In this document: positions 1-14,143 of the stretch, in pieces
Layout: each line of letters starts with the position of its first letter
Numbering within the stretch: the first letter of the stretch is position 1
Assembly (NCBI GenBank): GCA_963921425.1
Contig: OY992840.1
Coordinates: forward strand, 19,260,621 to 19,324,620
Source of the DNA: Dryas octopetala
Lineage: Eukaryota > Streptophyta > Magnoliopsida > Rosales > Rosaceae
Length of the DNA stretch: 64,000 bases
Direction: 5' to 3'
Notes under the pieces: generated by a model
Databases searched by the model: none
Told to the model about the DNA's origin: nothing
The model's input: only the letters and a program-made list of their open reading frames with translations
Program-made: the position numbers and the translations under genes

Positions 1-1886
1 ACTGCAAAAGCTAATTTGAAATATACCTCCAAGATAGCTTTAGCCTCATTACTAAACGTTTTGCAAAGAATTTCATAACTCTTCTCAATCCCTATCTGCA
101 CAAATAATAAACTAGTTCAAGCGTAATAAACAAAATGGTGTAGGACTTATAAGTAATTCACACATTGCAGGTACTTTTTCCAATAATCCCATACCAATGG
201 ATCAACTCTTGATGGTGATATAGCTGATATAACATATCTGTTGAAAGAAAAAGAAATCTGATCATTGGATGCAAGGACAATATAAAGTATAAAAGAAAAA
301 AAAAATTAAGAATTACTAAATACAGATATGAAGTACTTCAAATAATTAGATGTGGTAAATTCAAGCAAAGAAACTTTACCTCATCTTACTTGCATAGAAA
401 TTCATAGCTACCAAGTTTGCTTTTTGAACAGTTAGAACGACAGCACTCATGTGGTTCTACAAGGATGGAAATGCTAGATTAATTGCCTAGATGCCAGGAA
501 GAGTAATTGACATAGAATGCTGATAATTTGGTGAAGAACAATATTTAGACAAACATATTGAGGGCAGAAAAAGATAAGGGATCCAATTTTTTTTTTAAAA
601 TGAAAAACCAGGGGATTTTGGTTGAAGAATCATATCAAATCCTCAAACTTTTCTCATCCAATCAGCATTTCATTGAGAAGTCAATAAAATACAAGCATAC
701 AATGGAAGAAGGAACAGAATTCAGCACCTTGCAAGCAATTAGCTCAATTAGTTGCATCAGGAACTTCCCCAGACCTTTCCCTTGTACACGAGGCTCAAGT
801 TGCAATTCGTACGCATAAAGAACAGGCAATTCTTCCTCTATGACAAAGCGAAAATGTACAAACCCAACCATGGGGACCCTCTCCTCAACACAACTAGTTG
901 AAGACCTTTCCTGACCAGCCATTGTTGAAAATTCACTTGCACTTGCACTTGAAGCCTCACGCACAAATATATAACGTGCTTCTGGTGCCACCATCTCCCT
1001 GCGCTTCACCTTCTCTTCCACTGGCCACTCAGATCCATAAGGCCCCTCCATATTGGCCTGCTGATTTTACAAAACTTAACTAAATCTACCCAAAAGACCA
1101 AAATGAGGACAGATACTCATCCGCATAATGTGGTGGAAATAAGAAAAATGTAGGACGGCTTCAAATACCTTAAGGAGATTTTGAATGTATTGCTTAATAG
1201 GAGAGGAAAGGTTGTCCCCACGTCCTGATTCCAAGCATGCAGACAGGCCTAATATCCAAATTAACATAAGCATTACATGAAATTTCAACTTCAAACTAAA
1301 AGACAGCTGCAATATCCCCCAAGAGAACGTTCTGACCATCTAAACTTATAAAGGAGCACAAGCTCATCACTTGCATACAAAAATGAAAAACCCATGAATG
1401 GGATGCTACCAAAGAAAAAACATGAAAAAAGCAACTGGATTCCATTTTAAATTCTCTAATTTTCCCTTTTTTCCTGCTTGAATGAGATCATAATCCAGAA
1501 TGGGTATGTCACAAAAGAAAAAAGAAAATGAATGGTACTGCAAATGAACAAAATCTTGAAAAGAATTGTGAAAAAAGTGGCATAGATAAAGATGAGAGTG
1601 AGATACCGTTTCTTTGGTAATGGCGAAAGGCAGGGAAAGCAGAAAGATGGTCCTTTTGGGCAGAAGCTACTTTTATCAGTTCATCCATAGCCTTCTTCTT
1701 CTCAAGTATCTAGAAATCCAAAATTAATTTGTGCTAACAACAGTTGCGATTGTTTCAGAGTTGATGAAAGACATTTAATTTAATTTTTACCTCTTTGCGC
1801 TTGAGCTTAGCCTTGTTTTCTCTCTTAGCATTAGCATTGCTGCTGTTATTGCATGAGAGGTCGCGAGACACCCCCTTCGACTCCAT
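1..1886 (-). CDS. NAA40: N-alpha-acetyltransferase 40-like (NatD), 3' part off window
   Basis: GNAT-fold acetyltransferase. NAA40/NatD enzymes acetylate the N-terminus of histones H4 and H2A. I see seven exons, read from the minus strand: 1791-1886 (start ATG at 1884-1886), 1607-1709, 1169-1248, 728-1060, 380-456, 162-237 and 27-95; a donor at 21-26 shows the gene continues past the left edge. All junctions keep frame. The first exon is basic and Asn/Ser-rich (MESKGVSRDLSCNNSS). Exon 4 carries the acetyl-CoA loop RVQGKGLGKFLM, matching the Q/RxxGxG/A motif, preceded by a VLYAYELQLEP strand. Exon 5 reads NHMSAVVLTVQKANLVAMNF, typical of the GNAT C-terminal strand and helix. The exon 6 donor is the least certain: I chose TGT|GTGAAT because it alone keeps frame with exon 7. 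Family assignment is strong; histone specificity is inferred from homology. Confidence 0.85.
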
Positions 1887-3121
1887 TGCTGCTCAAACAA
1901 GTCAATCACTATTCACTCACTCTCTCGCTCCGGTCTCCGGTCACGTAGTTGTTAGGTATAAATAATGAAAAGACAAATATCTCCCTAACACCTCGAAAAA
2001 ATTACACGCACCCATTCATTCAATAAATTTTAATATTTTCTGCATCTAAGTTGAAACTCCCCTCCTCCCTAAATACAAAAAAAGTAAAAGTTGAATACAA
2101 AAATGGTCCACGAATTTTACAGTGATTATCAATTTGATTAATTAATTATAAAAAGTATCAATTTGGTCTACAAATTTTTCAAGTTGTATCAAAACAGTAC
2201 AAACGTTAACTTTCATCAGAAAAGTTAATGAAAAAAGTTAACAGAAACTGGCCATGTGCACAACATGTAACTACATTTTTAAGAGTATTTCAATCCGTTC
2301 ATCACATTTCATGTGACTGGTTCCGTTAATTTTTTAAATGAAAATTAATGTTTGTACTGTTTTGGTACAACTTGAAAAATTTGTAGATCAGATTAACATT
2401 TTTTATAATTAATAGACTAAATTGAGAATAAGTGTAAGGTTCGTAAACTATTTTTATATTTAACCCAAAAAGTAAATACTTTTTTTTCATATATTATTTA
2501 CATTATTAGAAAAGCAGCAATTATGACTGTACGTCAATACACATTGCTCAAGTAGTTGCTGCTATTAAAGTTGATAATATGCTGGGAATTGAGTAGAAAA
2601 TTTAGTTAGCTTTGCAACTCTTGGGAATTTTTCGCTTCGCTGAGCTCATCACATTCAATAGGACATGAAAGAATTTTAGTTTATTTTTTTAGTAGTTGAG
2701 GTATAGCCTATAGGGAGTGATCATGGGATTGAAGAAGTTAGTGGATGATGAATGTAGTCGTGTTGCTATTTCATATTGCTAGTTTTGATTGTTGGGAAGG
2801 CAATTGCAATGCAAATTTCAAACAGAACATTCCATCTGCGGCTCTGCCCAAGGCTCCCAACTTCCAGAGTCATACACCGCAAAAGAACACTGAATCTTCT
2901 GATCTCCAAGCCGAAATGATAGGGAGATTCTATGATTTTCAAGCACAACATTCTATAATTCTACAGTAAAGTTAAATTCTGCCTAACAGAAAAGAGAATT
3001 CCACCTTGTTGACAAAGGTCCAAATACAAAGATGCTAATAGCTGATTCTACAATAACCAAGCATGTTTATATTATAATCCCTAACCAATATCATGATCAG
3101 AATCCAAAACCTGCATTCAGT
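1887..3121. other. Intergenic: NAA40 promoter side and calmodulin 3' side
   Basis: AT-rich spacer holding the NAA40 5' flank and, from about 2088 to 2466, a MITE (listed separately). The rest is presumably calmodulin 3'UTR and flank. Short open frames at 2745-2969 have no recognisable domain and I do not call them genes. Confidence 0.6.
2088..2466. mobile_element. MULE-like MITE, 379 bp, 9-bp TSD
   Basis: Long terminal inverted repeats of roughly 130 bp: the left arm (from AAGTTGAATACAAAAATGG) matches the reverse complement of the right arm (GGGTTAAATATAAAAATAG), including a shared inner block TACAAATTTTTCAAGTTGTA. It is flanked by an exact 9-bp direct repeat AAAAAGTAA at 2079-2087 and 2467-2475. 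A 9-bp duplication with long TIRs is typical of Mutator-like elements. There is no coding capacity. Confidence 0.75.
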
Positions 3122-4735
<1,614 letters not shown>

Positions 4736-5577
4736 TTGGGGTTGTCTGGTTTTTGCGAGAAGTGGACTAGCAATCGAGGAGACCGGGGAAACCAATTTAC
4801 ATATATTCAGTGAGTTTTAAGTCTTTGAATTAATTAAGTTAATCCTTGTTTAGTTGTTAGATTAGAACCTAATCTAACGGTTGAAATCATGTGATCGATG
4901 TCTCCGTAAATATATATATATATATTTATGTTATGCATTCTATATACCAGTGCGGATATTCCGGGACCCACAATCTTAGCTGTCCGCGTGTGTCTAGTCT
5001 ACTTCTTGTGACGGACGGCGATGGCGATGAAAGTTGACCAATGAGCAATGCTCTCATGTACGCATCCTCCTTCGCCCTTCTCCTGAGGAGCAGCGCCTCT
5101 TTTAATTCTTTAATATTAGCGTTTAATTCCGTTATTATCAGTCTATTTTTATTTTTTTTTCATTTCATTTTTACATTCAAAGAGAACATGGTTATTACAA
5201 AAATATAATATAAAATAAAAGAGAGAGTGAGAACATGGGCCTTCATTCTCTTCCTCGCGCCATCATCATTTTCCCCTATGTTCTTTATTCGAAAGAAATA
5301 AAGTTTGATATAGCTTCAAACCCAAAAATTGAACATTTGAAACCAAAAAGTTTAGATATCGATGCACATTATTCTTAGTTCTATCAATAATTGACATTAC
5401 ATTTTTCTGAAGAGATATGAGGACATGAGATGTATGGAAGAAACTCGCTCTCTCTGCATTACGCACAAAAGCATAAGCGGGAAGCCTAGTTTGTTAGTAG
5501 TGCAAAATTATGACAAAAATTAGTTTGTTGTATCTGCAGTTAAAAATAGCAGAAATGCAACAAGAGCTAATAATGGT
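4736..5577. other. Intergenic: calmodulin promoter and DHA kinase 3' flank
   Basis: Contains the calmodulin 5'UTR and promoter, with a (TA)n tract at about 4910-4926 that could serve as a TATA region, and the presumed 3'UTR of the downstream kinase. No credible coding region or repeat was found. Confidence 0.5.
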
Positions 5578-8500
5578 TCATGAAGACTGGTATTTGTCCT
5601 TCACAGCTACGGCTGCTGCTCTGTACCACGATGCTGCAGCCATTGCGCCTGGGTCCGGTACTGAGGCAAGTATCTCTCCAGAGACATAACTTGAACGGCC
5701 AGCCTGCATATAACATTGTGTCAGATCCCCCCCATATATGTGGCTAATTGATAGAGACACGGAAGATGACTTCACTGGAACACTTCTACCACCAGTATAA
5801 AGTATAAATACAAAAAAAATCCTCTAGGGCAATGAACCAGAAGATGCAAACCAAACTGTAACTAGGATTCTAAAGAAAGAAGGCAAAAGAATCAGCTTAA
5901 ATGCTACCTGTGCCTGCATGTGCTTAGTCGACTCAGCTCCAGCCAATGCTGCTTCAGATGAGAGAACAAAAGCAGTTGCAGGATCATCACCAGCATTTAA
6001 CTTCTGTTCATCAAAACAGATATATAATAAGTACCAAACTATGAGCCCACATCAACAACCAAGAAAAAAAATGATAATTATTGATGACCTCATGAAGAAC
6101 CGCAGATGCTGGAATAAGGGCATCTAACAATGTGCGATAGCCAGCACTAGCCCCACCATATTTGCTGACAGCGGCAATGGAAGCTTCAAGTGCTTCCGCC
6201 CCTGAATCAAAAGAATGTTAAGTCAAGGTGAATGAGTCTAAATATTATCACATTAGGGGGGGAATTGTCTCACAATTTTTTGATGTGACAACTGATTGGG
6301 TGCTTGCTTTCAACTGTGCATAGGCAGCCGTACAAAATATGCTATATCTGTTTCAAGAATAGAGCTGTAAAGATGTATGTCTAAGTAAATGAAACTAAAA
6401 ATTTAAGAAAATTGTCAAAATTTAATCAAGCAGACGAGAAGTTAATTACAGGATCCCACTTGTGCCTCCCATAACTCTTCTGACAGATGATCCAATTTCG
6501 TTCACTGTTTCGGCTGCATCATTCAGAGGATAACTGGAATATGGTAATTCAGGTAAGACCATGAATAAAAGCTTAGTTTGGAATTATAATCATTCCGAAT
6601 TAACCACGAATCCTTCATTATTAATGATATAAAACTGCTCAAAAAACTGAAAGCAACAAACCAGCCTGTGTAATAGTATATTTTTCTTCTTTTTTGGGCT
6701 AGGCAAATAAGGGACATGGCCCAGGCTTGAACCCAGAATGCGCCCTTGAAGGACGGTTGCTTTATCACTAGTGTAAATAGTATTAAAACCTGAGCAAATT
6801 GTTCTGCCATCTGAACTTGAACTCATATAACTATATAAGCAACAAAAATAATAGAATTTATAGAATCTACCAAGGGAACACGGTCCCCCTTCCCTCTCCC
6901 CCCCCCCCCCCCCCCCGGGCCCCTTCCCAAAATTAAAAATATATATATCAAAAAGAAAAGAGAACTGAAAATCAAACTTACTTTCGCATGTCTTCCAAAA
7001 CTGCTGCTGCACCTCTATGCATCTGCAACAGCAAACATAAGATTTAGCATGTACCATTTCCTGATTCAAGCGGGAAATGACAAGAGAATTGAGATTGAGG
7101 ACTGGTATAAGATAAAACACAACATATCCTGATTCAATAACTAAATGAAAGTGAATACAGATCAAGGCTGGGACTTACTGTTGACCCACAGTCACCATCA
7201 CCTACTTTGCTATCCCATTCATTCAAATTGTCTCCAAGTTTTATAATTGCATTTGCAGCTGCTTCAATAGCCATCTCAAGAATCTGGCCTTGTTCATTCA
7301 GTTGTACTGGCCGACCCAAAGACTAATCAAAAGCAAACAAAGTCAAGCAGTTTTAGTAGTCATGAAAGCATCCAAGGAGGTCAGATATAATCAGTGTTAA
7401 TAAATACAAAACTAACATCATCTCATCATTATTTTGCTTCAAAATGTCATGCAAGAAGGATGACCTAGCAGAAGGGTCCGAGCCCTCATTAACATCTGCT
7501 ATTCAGGGAAATCTTACTAGAGGTGCATCACTTTTTCAATTAGAATTATTATTAACTATTTCCCATCCATGATTATCCACAGAAGGCACTCTAGACAATT
7601 TCTGAAGCTCAACTCAGAATATAAATAGTTAGCGTTCACACGCAATTATGCTGTGCAATTCACTTCAAATACATCAAACCAGTTTAATTCACCAGAAGCT
7701 TTACAGAAATGGAAAAGTGTAGACTGACTAGGAAATGCCTCAATAACACAGTTGTCCATACCTAATTTTACAAACAAAGACAACCAACAATTGTTATGAA
7801 TTTACCTCATCACTCTTTGTTGAATGAGATGGAGGCAATGGAACAGGAATCTTTGCAGGTGGGTGATTGCCTGCAAACAGGACAATCACTAAGCTCAACA
7901 TAAAGTATCCATTGTCAGACCTTATTTTGGCTTCTTTTAGTGATTATTATGGATATATGTAACTAATGAAGGCTAACAAATGCAATTGTACAATAGTAAT
8001 ATAACTCGTTCATGACACTAATGTCACCGGGTGTTCATGAAAATCATTGATATTCAAAAAAATGATGTAAACATAAAGAAAAGAAGCAACATTCAAACGA
8101 CGGAATCAGAGACCATCAACTCCAACAGGCCAATATGGAGCTTTTGTTGCAGCATCCAGACGTTGCAAAATAGCTTGATCAGCCTTCATGATAGAAATTG
8201 AAAAACCTGAAGAACACAGAGTCAAGAATGTGTATATTATTAATATAGTACTGTTTCCATGAGCCAGAGAACAAACCTGCCATATCAATAGAAGTCATAA
8301 ATGACCCAGTATACACTCTATCAACAGCCAATCCATGTTCCAGCTGCAACTTAGGTACTGCTTTGCCAGACGCAATCATCAGTTCCATTACAGGAGTTGC
8401 ACCTAACCTGCGATTGGGGATAAAAGAAAGGGAATTAACAAAAGAAGAGTTCTGCCTAGACTGACTTTGGAATTAAAAACAAAAAGGAAACAGAGTGGAC

Positions 8501-11500
8501 AAAGTGGAGAAATTTCAACATTTTTACTTTCCCACAGGAATGTTTTAAGTCCCGCATAAATTGATATTCTCAACTAAACTTTAAAATAAGAAAACCTAAC
8601 GTACCCGTTGACCATAAGCACCACTCTACTACCTCGAGTAATAGGAACATAATTAGTTTCCTGCAAGGATTAAGTATTAGATTTATTATAAATTTAGACC
8701 TTGACTTGGTATGTTGTGGGAAGGAAAAAAAAACACCAGGTTTAGTGTTGTTACAGAATAGTTCATTATATGCACTGACAAAGCCATGTTCATGATAGAT
8801 AATTGCACTGTAGAATTTCAATCAGTTCTTGAATCAATTCATGATGTTTTCCTATTTTTCCTATGTATATCATACTCAAAAATACATCAGCTATCTTCAT
8901 GAGACAATATTGGTAACCATACATTTAAGTGGATGTAACTTTGTTGTGGCATGACATATATTAAATTTCCTTTCTTATTTGGAAAGCAAGCATGTCAGAC
9001 ATAAAAAGACTGATTAAAAAGTACAGGGGTATACTGGCGACAATATCTGATTCAGAACATGAGAAACTATCACATCCACAGGTTGAATGTCAGCCACAGC
9101 AGCACCAGGTTCTCCATGCTGTAAAAGTAATCCAATTTCAGTCAGTTTGTCAAAGTATTTGAGAAGTAAATAGAGGCAACAGGCAGTTTGTGGAGAATTC
9201 TGGTAATTATAGCCGCATGCAAATCCCATAGGTAAAAAATAATCAATTCAGGATAAGGTTTGACGTATTTGAGCAGATAAGATGAATTTCAATTAATACT
9301 ATGCAAACCAGAAATAATAAAAAACAAAATGTTTTAATGTGATTAGAAAATATATACAGATCTTCTTGTTTTACGGACAAGGTCCCTCACTGAAATAACT
9401 TACAACTCCAAGACCAAGTTCCATTTTTCCTGGGCCTAAACGGTCTGGTGTAACCTGACCAGGCAGTGTGCAAACAGATAATGCAACACCCATTGTTCCA
9501 ACCATTTCAGATGCACGTCTTGCTTCTGCAGAAACATCAGCAAGCACAAGGCCAGCAGCAGCAGCAGCTCCGGCAATCTGTTTTTTCAGAAAGGGATCAC
9601 AGATTTGAAAGAAAAATTTAGTAAAAATATACAGAAATTAAAACTTTGATACCGTGAACTAGTATTTTAATTAGTATATGAAGAGATGGTCGAAAAGGTT
9701 TCCAACTCTCATGCATGAAACACCCTATTTCTAACATTCTTCACTATAAGCCTTCATGCATACATGAAATGACAACTAATCTAACACAAGGACAATATTT
9801 AATTGGTTGAATTCAGAAGTTAAAGAAAGCACATTACAATGGTAAATGTTGAGACAGAAAAAAAGGGAGAGAAAGAACCTTATGAACAAGAATGGTCCCG
9901 GCCAAACCCCTTCGACCAGCTATGCCTCGAGGCGGGGGCAATGCACAATCATCTCCAACAATTACAATCTGCAGCATCAAAGATCAGTCCTTTATTTATA
10001 TTTAATCAAACCATGAACCAGGGGGTTTAACTGAAAAAAAGGAAAAAGAAAAAGATGCAAATCAAAACATACCTCTACTTTATAACCTTCAGATTTCGCT
10101 TGCTCTGCAGCCAACCCAAAATTTAATCTGTCCCCAGTATAATTCTGTCAACAGTCAAAATAGCTACATCATATATCAGAAAACCAAAAGCCACATTCCC
10201 AAAAGCTGGCCATACTTGTCGCCATAAATCTTTATGAAGCTGAGAGGCAATTCCAGCATTTTATATGGATGAAGGTGTCATTTCCTTCGTTTTTTATTCT
10301 TCTTATTATTATTATTATTATTATTATTATTTGCACTTGTTACTTCTTTTCTATTCTTCTTATTATACCCTGACTGTCCTTTAACGTCCTGTCCATACAT
10401 ACATTTGCCTCCTATAGAAAATTTAGAGAAAAAGTAGAAATTATACCGTGACAATCAGAAGACAACCCAGAGGACCAGTTACAGCTCGGATGCCCTAAAG
10501 TTTAATTATATTAGATCAGAGCCATCTAGGATAACAATTGTACAAGAAGGATCTAGATCCTTTTCAATTGAAGTAACAAATGCAGGAGACCATACTGCTA
10601 GAATTGAATCAACTGGCGGAGAGGCAAAAACATCCCCACAGATAGCTGCTGTCAACATCCCTTCCCCTACAAATCCAGCATGTGCAGGCTCATGCCCACT
10701 TCCACCTCCTGTATCATCAAATTATTAAAATAAGAAAAGATCTCTGTCTCACACATTTTCAAATTCCATTTCATTCTAACTTCATAATAGTTTTAATATT
10801 ATCGTAATCTATGCTCGGCTTTGGTTTCCAGTGATTGACATCAACAACTTGATAGATGGATTCTATTGGTAGCTAGAATCTACTTTTGACAGTTTTTTTC
10901 CTTTTTCTAGTTAAAATGATAGATGAAGAATTCACCCACAAAATCATACATACTCATTTCCTTTTTCTAGAAACTTATTTTTTTCTATTTTCATTCTGTA
11001 TTGCATAGTGATAGCGTCAAAATACCGAAACACAGAGGGCACAACCAAACAAACAAAACAAAGAACCTGTTCTGGAGTGAAACACTATTTTTTAACACAG
11101 TAAACAACTTTGCAAAATAGGCTTCCACATCCATAAAAATGTAAATTTCAGGGCCTCAAACCTGATATAATTGCAACTTTGTCATATGTACCACCGGAAA
11201 CATCAGCGCGTAACACAACCTTCACCTGTACACCCATTTAGGAAATGACACAATCAGAAGCAATTATTTTTGTAGATATGGCTCTATGGCATTGTAGATA
11301 AACACAATGTGGAGGGCAAAGAAAGAAATGAACTGAGAAAAAGGAAAAAAAAAAAAAACCTGAGGGAAGCCATCTAAGTACTGCAGCCCAGGATATGTTT
11401 CAACGAGACCCTCAATGAACTCAGTTACCACATCTGCAGCCATGAACACAATATTCAAAACTCCCTTAGTGAAAATCTAGCAGAAGTTATGCCACTCATA

Positions 11501-11727
11501 TCTCTTTTTACTACAAGTCCCAACTTAAAAGTGCGCACAGTATCGTCACTCCAAAATTTAATTTCCTTTGCATTTTCTCGGCAACAATAACATACTCGAA
11601 AAATTAAAAACGAGCTTGAGCGAAAATTACAAAGGCAAAGAATAATCGGGGTAGAAAATGCAAGAGTGAAGGAGGCGAATTGCGTACCATTGGGGTTGTT
11701 GATGAGCTTCTTTCCCTGGTAAGCCAT
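5578..11727 (-). CDS. Dihydroxyacetone kinase (DhaK-DhaL fusion), about 20 exons
   Basis: ATP-dependent kinase that phosphorylates dihydroxyacetone (and often glyceraldehyde) to DHAP, feeding glycolysis. ATG at 11725-11727 gives [13 protein letters not shown]; a longer frame upstream would need a TTG start, so I rejected it. Clear exons include 11688-11727, 11360-11433, 11162-11225, 10596-10708, 10447-10494, 10073-10144, 9879-9968, 9404-9577, 9035-9118, 8605-8660, 8277-8407, 8114-8206, 7806-7870, 7179-7322, 6982-7022 and 6450-6533, then four more down to TGA at 5578-5580. The N-terminal DhaK part has [15 protein letters not shown] (DHA-binding) and HGEPG, whose His forms the covalent hemiaminal in characterised members. 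The C-terminal DhaL part has the Mg-ATP motif VGDGDCGST and ends [18 protein letters not shown]. Length is near 590 aa, normal for the eukaryotic single-chain form. Confidence 0.93.
6898..6916. repeat. Poly(C) run in DHA kinase intron
   Basis: Nineteen consecutive C followed by GGGCCCC, inside the intron between exons 15 and 16 (about 6534-6981). Length is likely to vary between reads or individuals. Confidence 0.95.
10302..10331. repeat. (ATT)n microsatellite in DHA kinase intron
   Basis: About ten ATT units within the intron between exons 5 and 6 of the kinase gene. Confidence 0.9.
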
Positions 11728-11772
11728 GGCGATGGTGGACAATTGAACCCTAGCTAGGTTTGCATGAACCGA

Positions 11773-11774
<2 letters not shown>

Positions 11775-11816
<42 letters not shown>
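11775..11816. repeat. (GA)n microsatellite in the DHA kinase 5' region
   Basis: Roughly 21 GA units starting 48 bp upstream of the kinase ATG, so likely within the 5'UTR or core promoter. On the coding strand it is a CT-rich tract, common in plant leader regions. Confidence 0.9.
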
Positions 11817-11819
<3 letters not shown>

Positions 11820-12086
11820 GTGTTATTGGTGAAGTGGGACTCTCTATATATATGTGTGTGAAAAGTATCTCTCACCTGCGGGAGAGGGGGCTTTTGCTTG
11901 AGAAAAGAGTGGGGTGTGCGACTTGATAGTTGCTTGTCCGAGCAAGAAATTTCTTTGCTTTGTTTTTATCATTTTGCCCTTCCTTCTTTTCGCAATTTCC
12001 CTCTATGCCATTCAAGTTTTTGCCCTTTTTAATTTTATTTTTTTTATGTAGTAATTGACATATAAACAAAACTCCTGCATGCTAGC

Positions 12087-13130
12087 TGTTTGTGGATAAA
12101 CCCACACCGATCCAACAGCCAACCACGGCTAGACATGTGGCTGGTCAGACCCAACTTCAGTGTTTGACTTCTCGGTGGTCAAATTTTGACCTCCACATTA
12201 TCACAGCTCGGCACTTCCTCTGCCAGCTCAGGTCGGATCGCCACGCCGAGTCCTCCATGCCCGGTCCGACCCGAACCGATGATCTTCCAAAGGATTAAGT
12301 ATTCATCTTTCTACAGTCGTCTCGGTTCGGTTCGGCTCAGCGCGGAAGGAATCTCCTTTCGAGTTCTAACGTCAACCATTTATGACTCGGAAAGACCCTT
12401 ATCTGCTGGATCGGTTCGGTCAGGAATCTCATGTCCGATCCGATCACACATGGGCTTCATGTATACACATAAGAATATGTGCTCGGGTCGGCTTGGCTCC
12501 CTGCCGCCATTCCAAGGAAGATCATGTTGGGATGAACCGCCACACTTAAATGCACCTGACAAAGGTCTTCTAACAAATGAGACAACCTAGCCTACATTCA
12601 TGACTACTGAGGCAGTTCACCTGAATCTTCCATACTTGCATTCAATGCAGCATTGAATGCAAAGGAGGTGGGTAGCTGTGCATGCGACTATTCACGACCG
12701 AACGCGTGGATCTTTCTCAACCAGCCAACCACATGCAGGTATCTTACTCATCACAATCTCATTTGCCTGTATATACCAACTTATATGTGCAAAATGGAGG
12801 ATCTAGCTATCAACCTCTCACCAGACAAACACTTACACAAAGCTTTCACTCACCCAAAAGCATACCCAACTTGCTGAGAATAAGCCCAGAACATTTGCCT
12901 TGTGCATCCTATTCTCCCAAGTTCATCCTTTGTTCTTCCTCACTTACCATCAAACACACATCACTGACTTCATCATCGGAGCGTGTTTGGCAGGTACCAT
13001 ACCGGTCCATCTCCTTTGATCTCTTTTTCTCTTACAGGAAGATCCCACATCATCATCCAGCAAGACTTCGGATCAGCCAGGTCACCATCTCTAAGTTGTT
13101 GCATCTCTCTTACGGAAATTTGCATCAACA
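12087..13130. mobile_element. Solo LTR, 1044 bp, 5-bp TSD
   Basis: Starts TGTTTGTGGATAAACC and ends TTTGCATCAACA, giving the short inverted TGTT/AACA termini of an LTR. An exact 5-bp duplication CTAGC lies at 12082-12086 and 13131-13135. It is more GC-rich than its surroundings, and a TATA-like CTGTATATACC lies near 12768. No primer-binding site follows the right end and no second copy is in the window, so it looks like a solo LTR left by recombination. The end sequence resembles plant Gypsy (Tat/Athila-type) LTRs; that clade is an inference. Confidence 0.75.
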
Positions 13131-13440
13131 CTAGCATAGCAAAAAAATTAATTTTTCTTTTTGGTGATGAAAAGATTATTTTGGTGCATAGAAATGATTG
13201 TGGAAATTGGACTTAGGGGGTCATTGATGCTAGTGTAAGAATTTCTGCAAATGATTTGCATATATTGTTACTAAACCGCAATTCCAATAGCAATGGCTTA
13301 CTGCTGCCTCCCAACTGCTTCTGCCATTTCCATAGCAACTTGTTTAGCAAACTATTCACCATTCACTTTCAAGTTTCAACCATACATCCTCCATTTTAGA
13401 TTAGTTATGACTTGAATGAGAAATATATGTAAGAATTGTG

Positions 13441-13882
13441 GCATGTTAATTAATCCGTAATCGGATTAGGAGAAATTGAGTTGATGAGAAATTGGATTGA
13501 GGAGGAGTTGAATTAATAAGGAATTAGATTCCTATTGAAGCTGTTTATTAAACTATTTAGAATCAGAGTAAGAATGATATTATGTGGACATTTGATTACT
13601 AAAATGCTCTTGTTCTAAATAAATTATTTAATATGATGATTAATAATATGAGGGTATAATGAGAAAAAAAATAAGGAATTGAATTCTTCTAAAATAAGGA
13701 ATTGGATTACTACCTTCCACTAAAGAATCCAATTCCTTCAAAATAAAAAGTTGAATTCCTAATTTCATGTGGGTCCCACTTATGTTTTTATTTTCATATG
13801 GTTAGTAAATAAAGGAGTAATTTATAATCGAAATCCAATTCCTTATTTTATTTTGATTCCGATTACGAATTAGTAAACATGC
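13441..13882. mobile_element. MITE-like element, 442 bp
   Basis: The left end GCATGTTAATTAATCCGTAA and the reverse complement of the right end, GCATGTTTACTAATTCGTAA, form imperfect terminal inverted repeats that both continue TCGGA. The interior is AT-rich and non-coding. I could not find a clean target-site duplication, so the superfamily is unassigned. Confidence 0.55.
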
Positions 13883-14143
13883 ATGAAAGTAAATCAACTC
13901 TTCTTTTTTTCTCTTTGAAACATATAAGCTTTTTACATCTCATCCTGTCACATAAACAGGAACTGAAACATCCTTCTCCATGCATCATGTACAAGTGAAC
14001 TTCTCCTAGCATTGTTACCATCCGCCTGCAGACTTTTCTTATGATAAAAAAAAAATAATTACAGAGAGAACAAGTAGAAACAGGGGATTTAAATAAGTGA
14101 CTAACAAAATTTGCAGAAAAATGAAAACCAAAGAACCATTTTA

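Larger units (their letters stand above)
11817..14143. other. Intergenic: kinase promoter, solo LTR, MITE
   Basis: Contains the kinase upstream region (11817-12086), a solo LTR (12087-13130) and a MITE (13441-13882), both listed separately. The 14 kb end is 3' flank of the TAF1C-like gene. Open frames here lie inside the solo LTR and are not genes. Confidence 0.6.

Noticed and set aside
6523..7165. Open frames of 95 and 191 codons overlapping the kinase
   Set aside because: Cover kinase introns, including the poly(C) run, and are in frames unrelated to its exons.
11455..11742. Alternative kinase start five codons upstream
   Set aside because: It needs a TTG initiator; the ATG at 11727 gives the conserved MAYQGKK start.
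12092..13216. Several overlapping open frames (up to 150 codons)
   Set aside because: They lie within the solo LTR and do not resemble any protein; GC-richer DNA lengthens chance frames.
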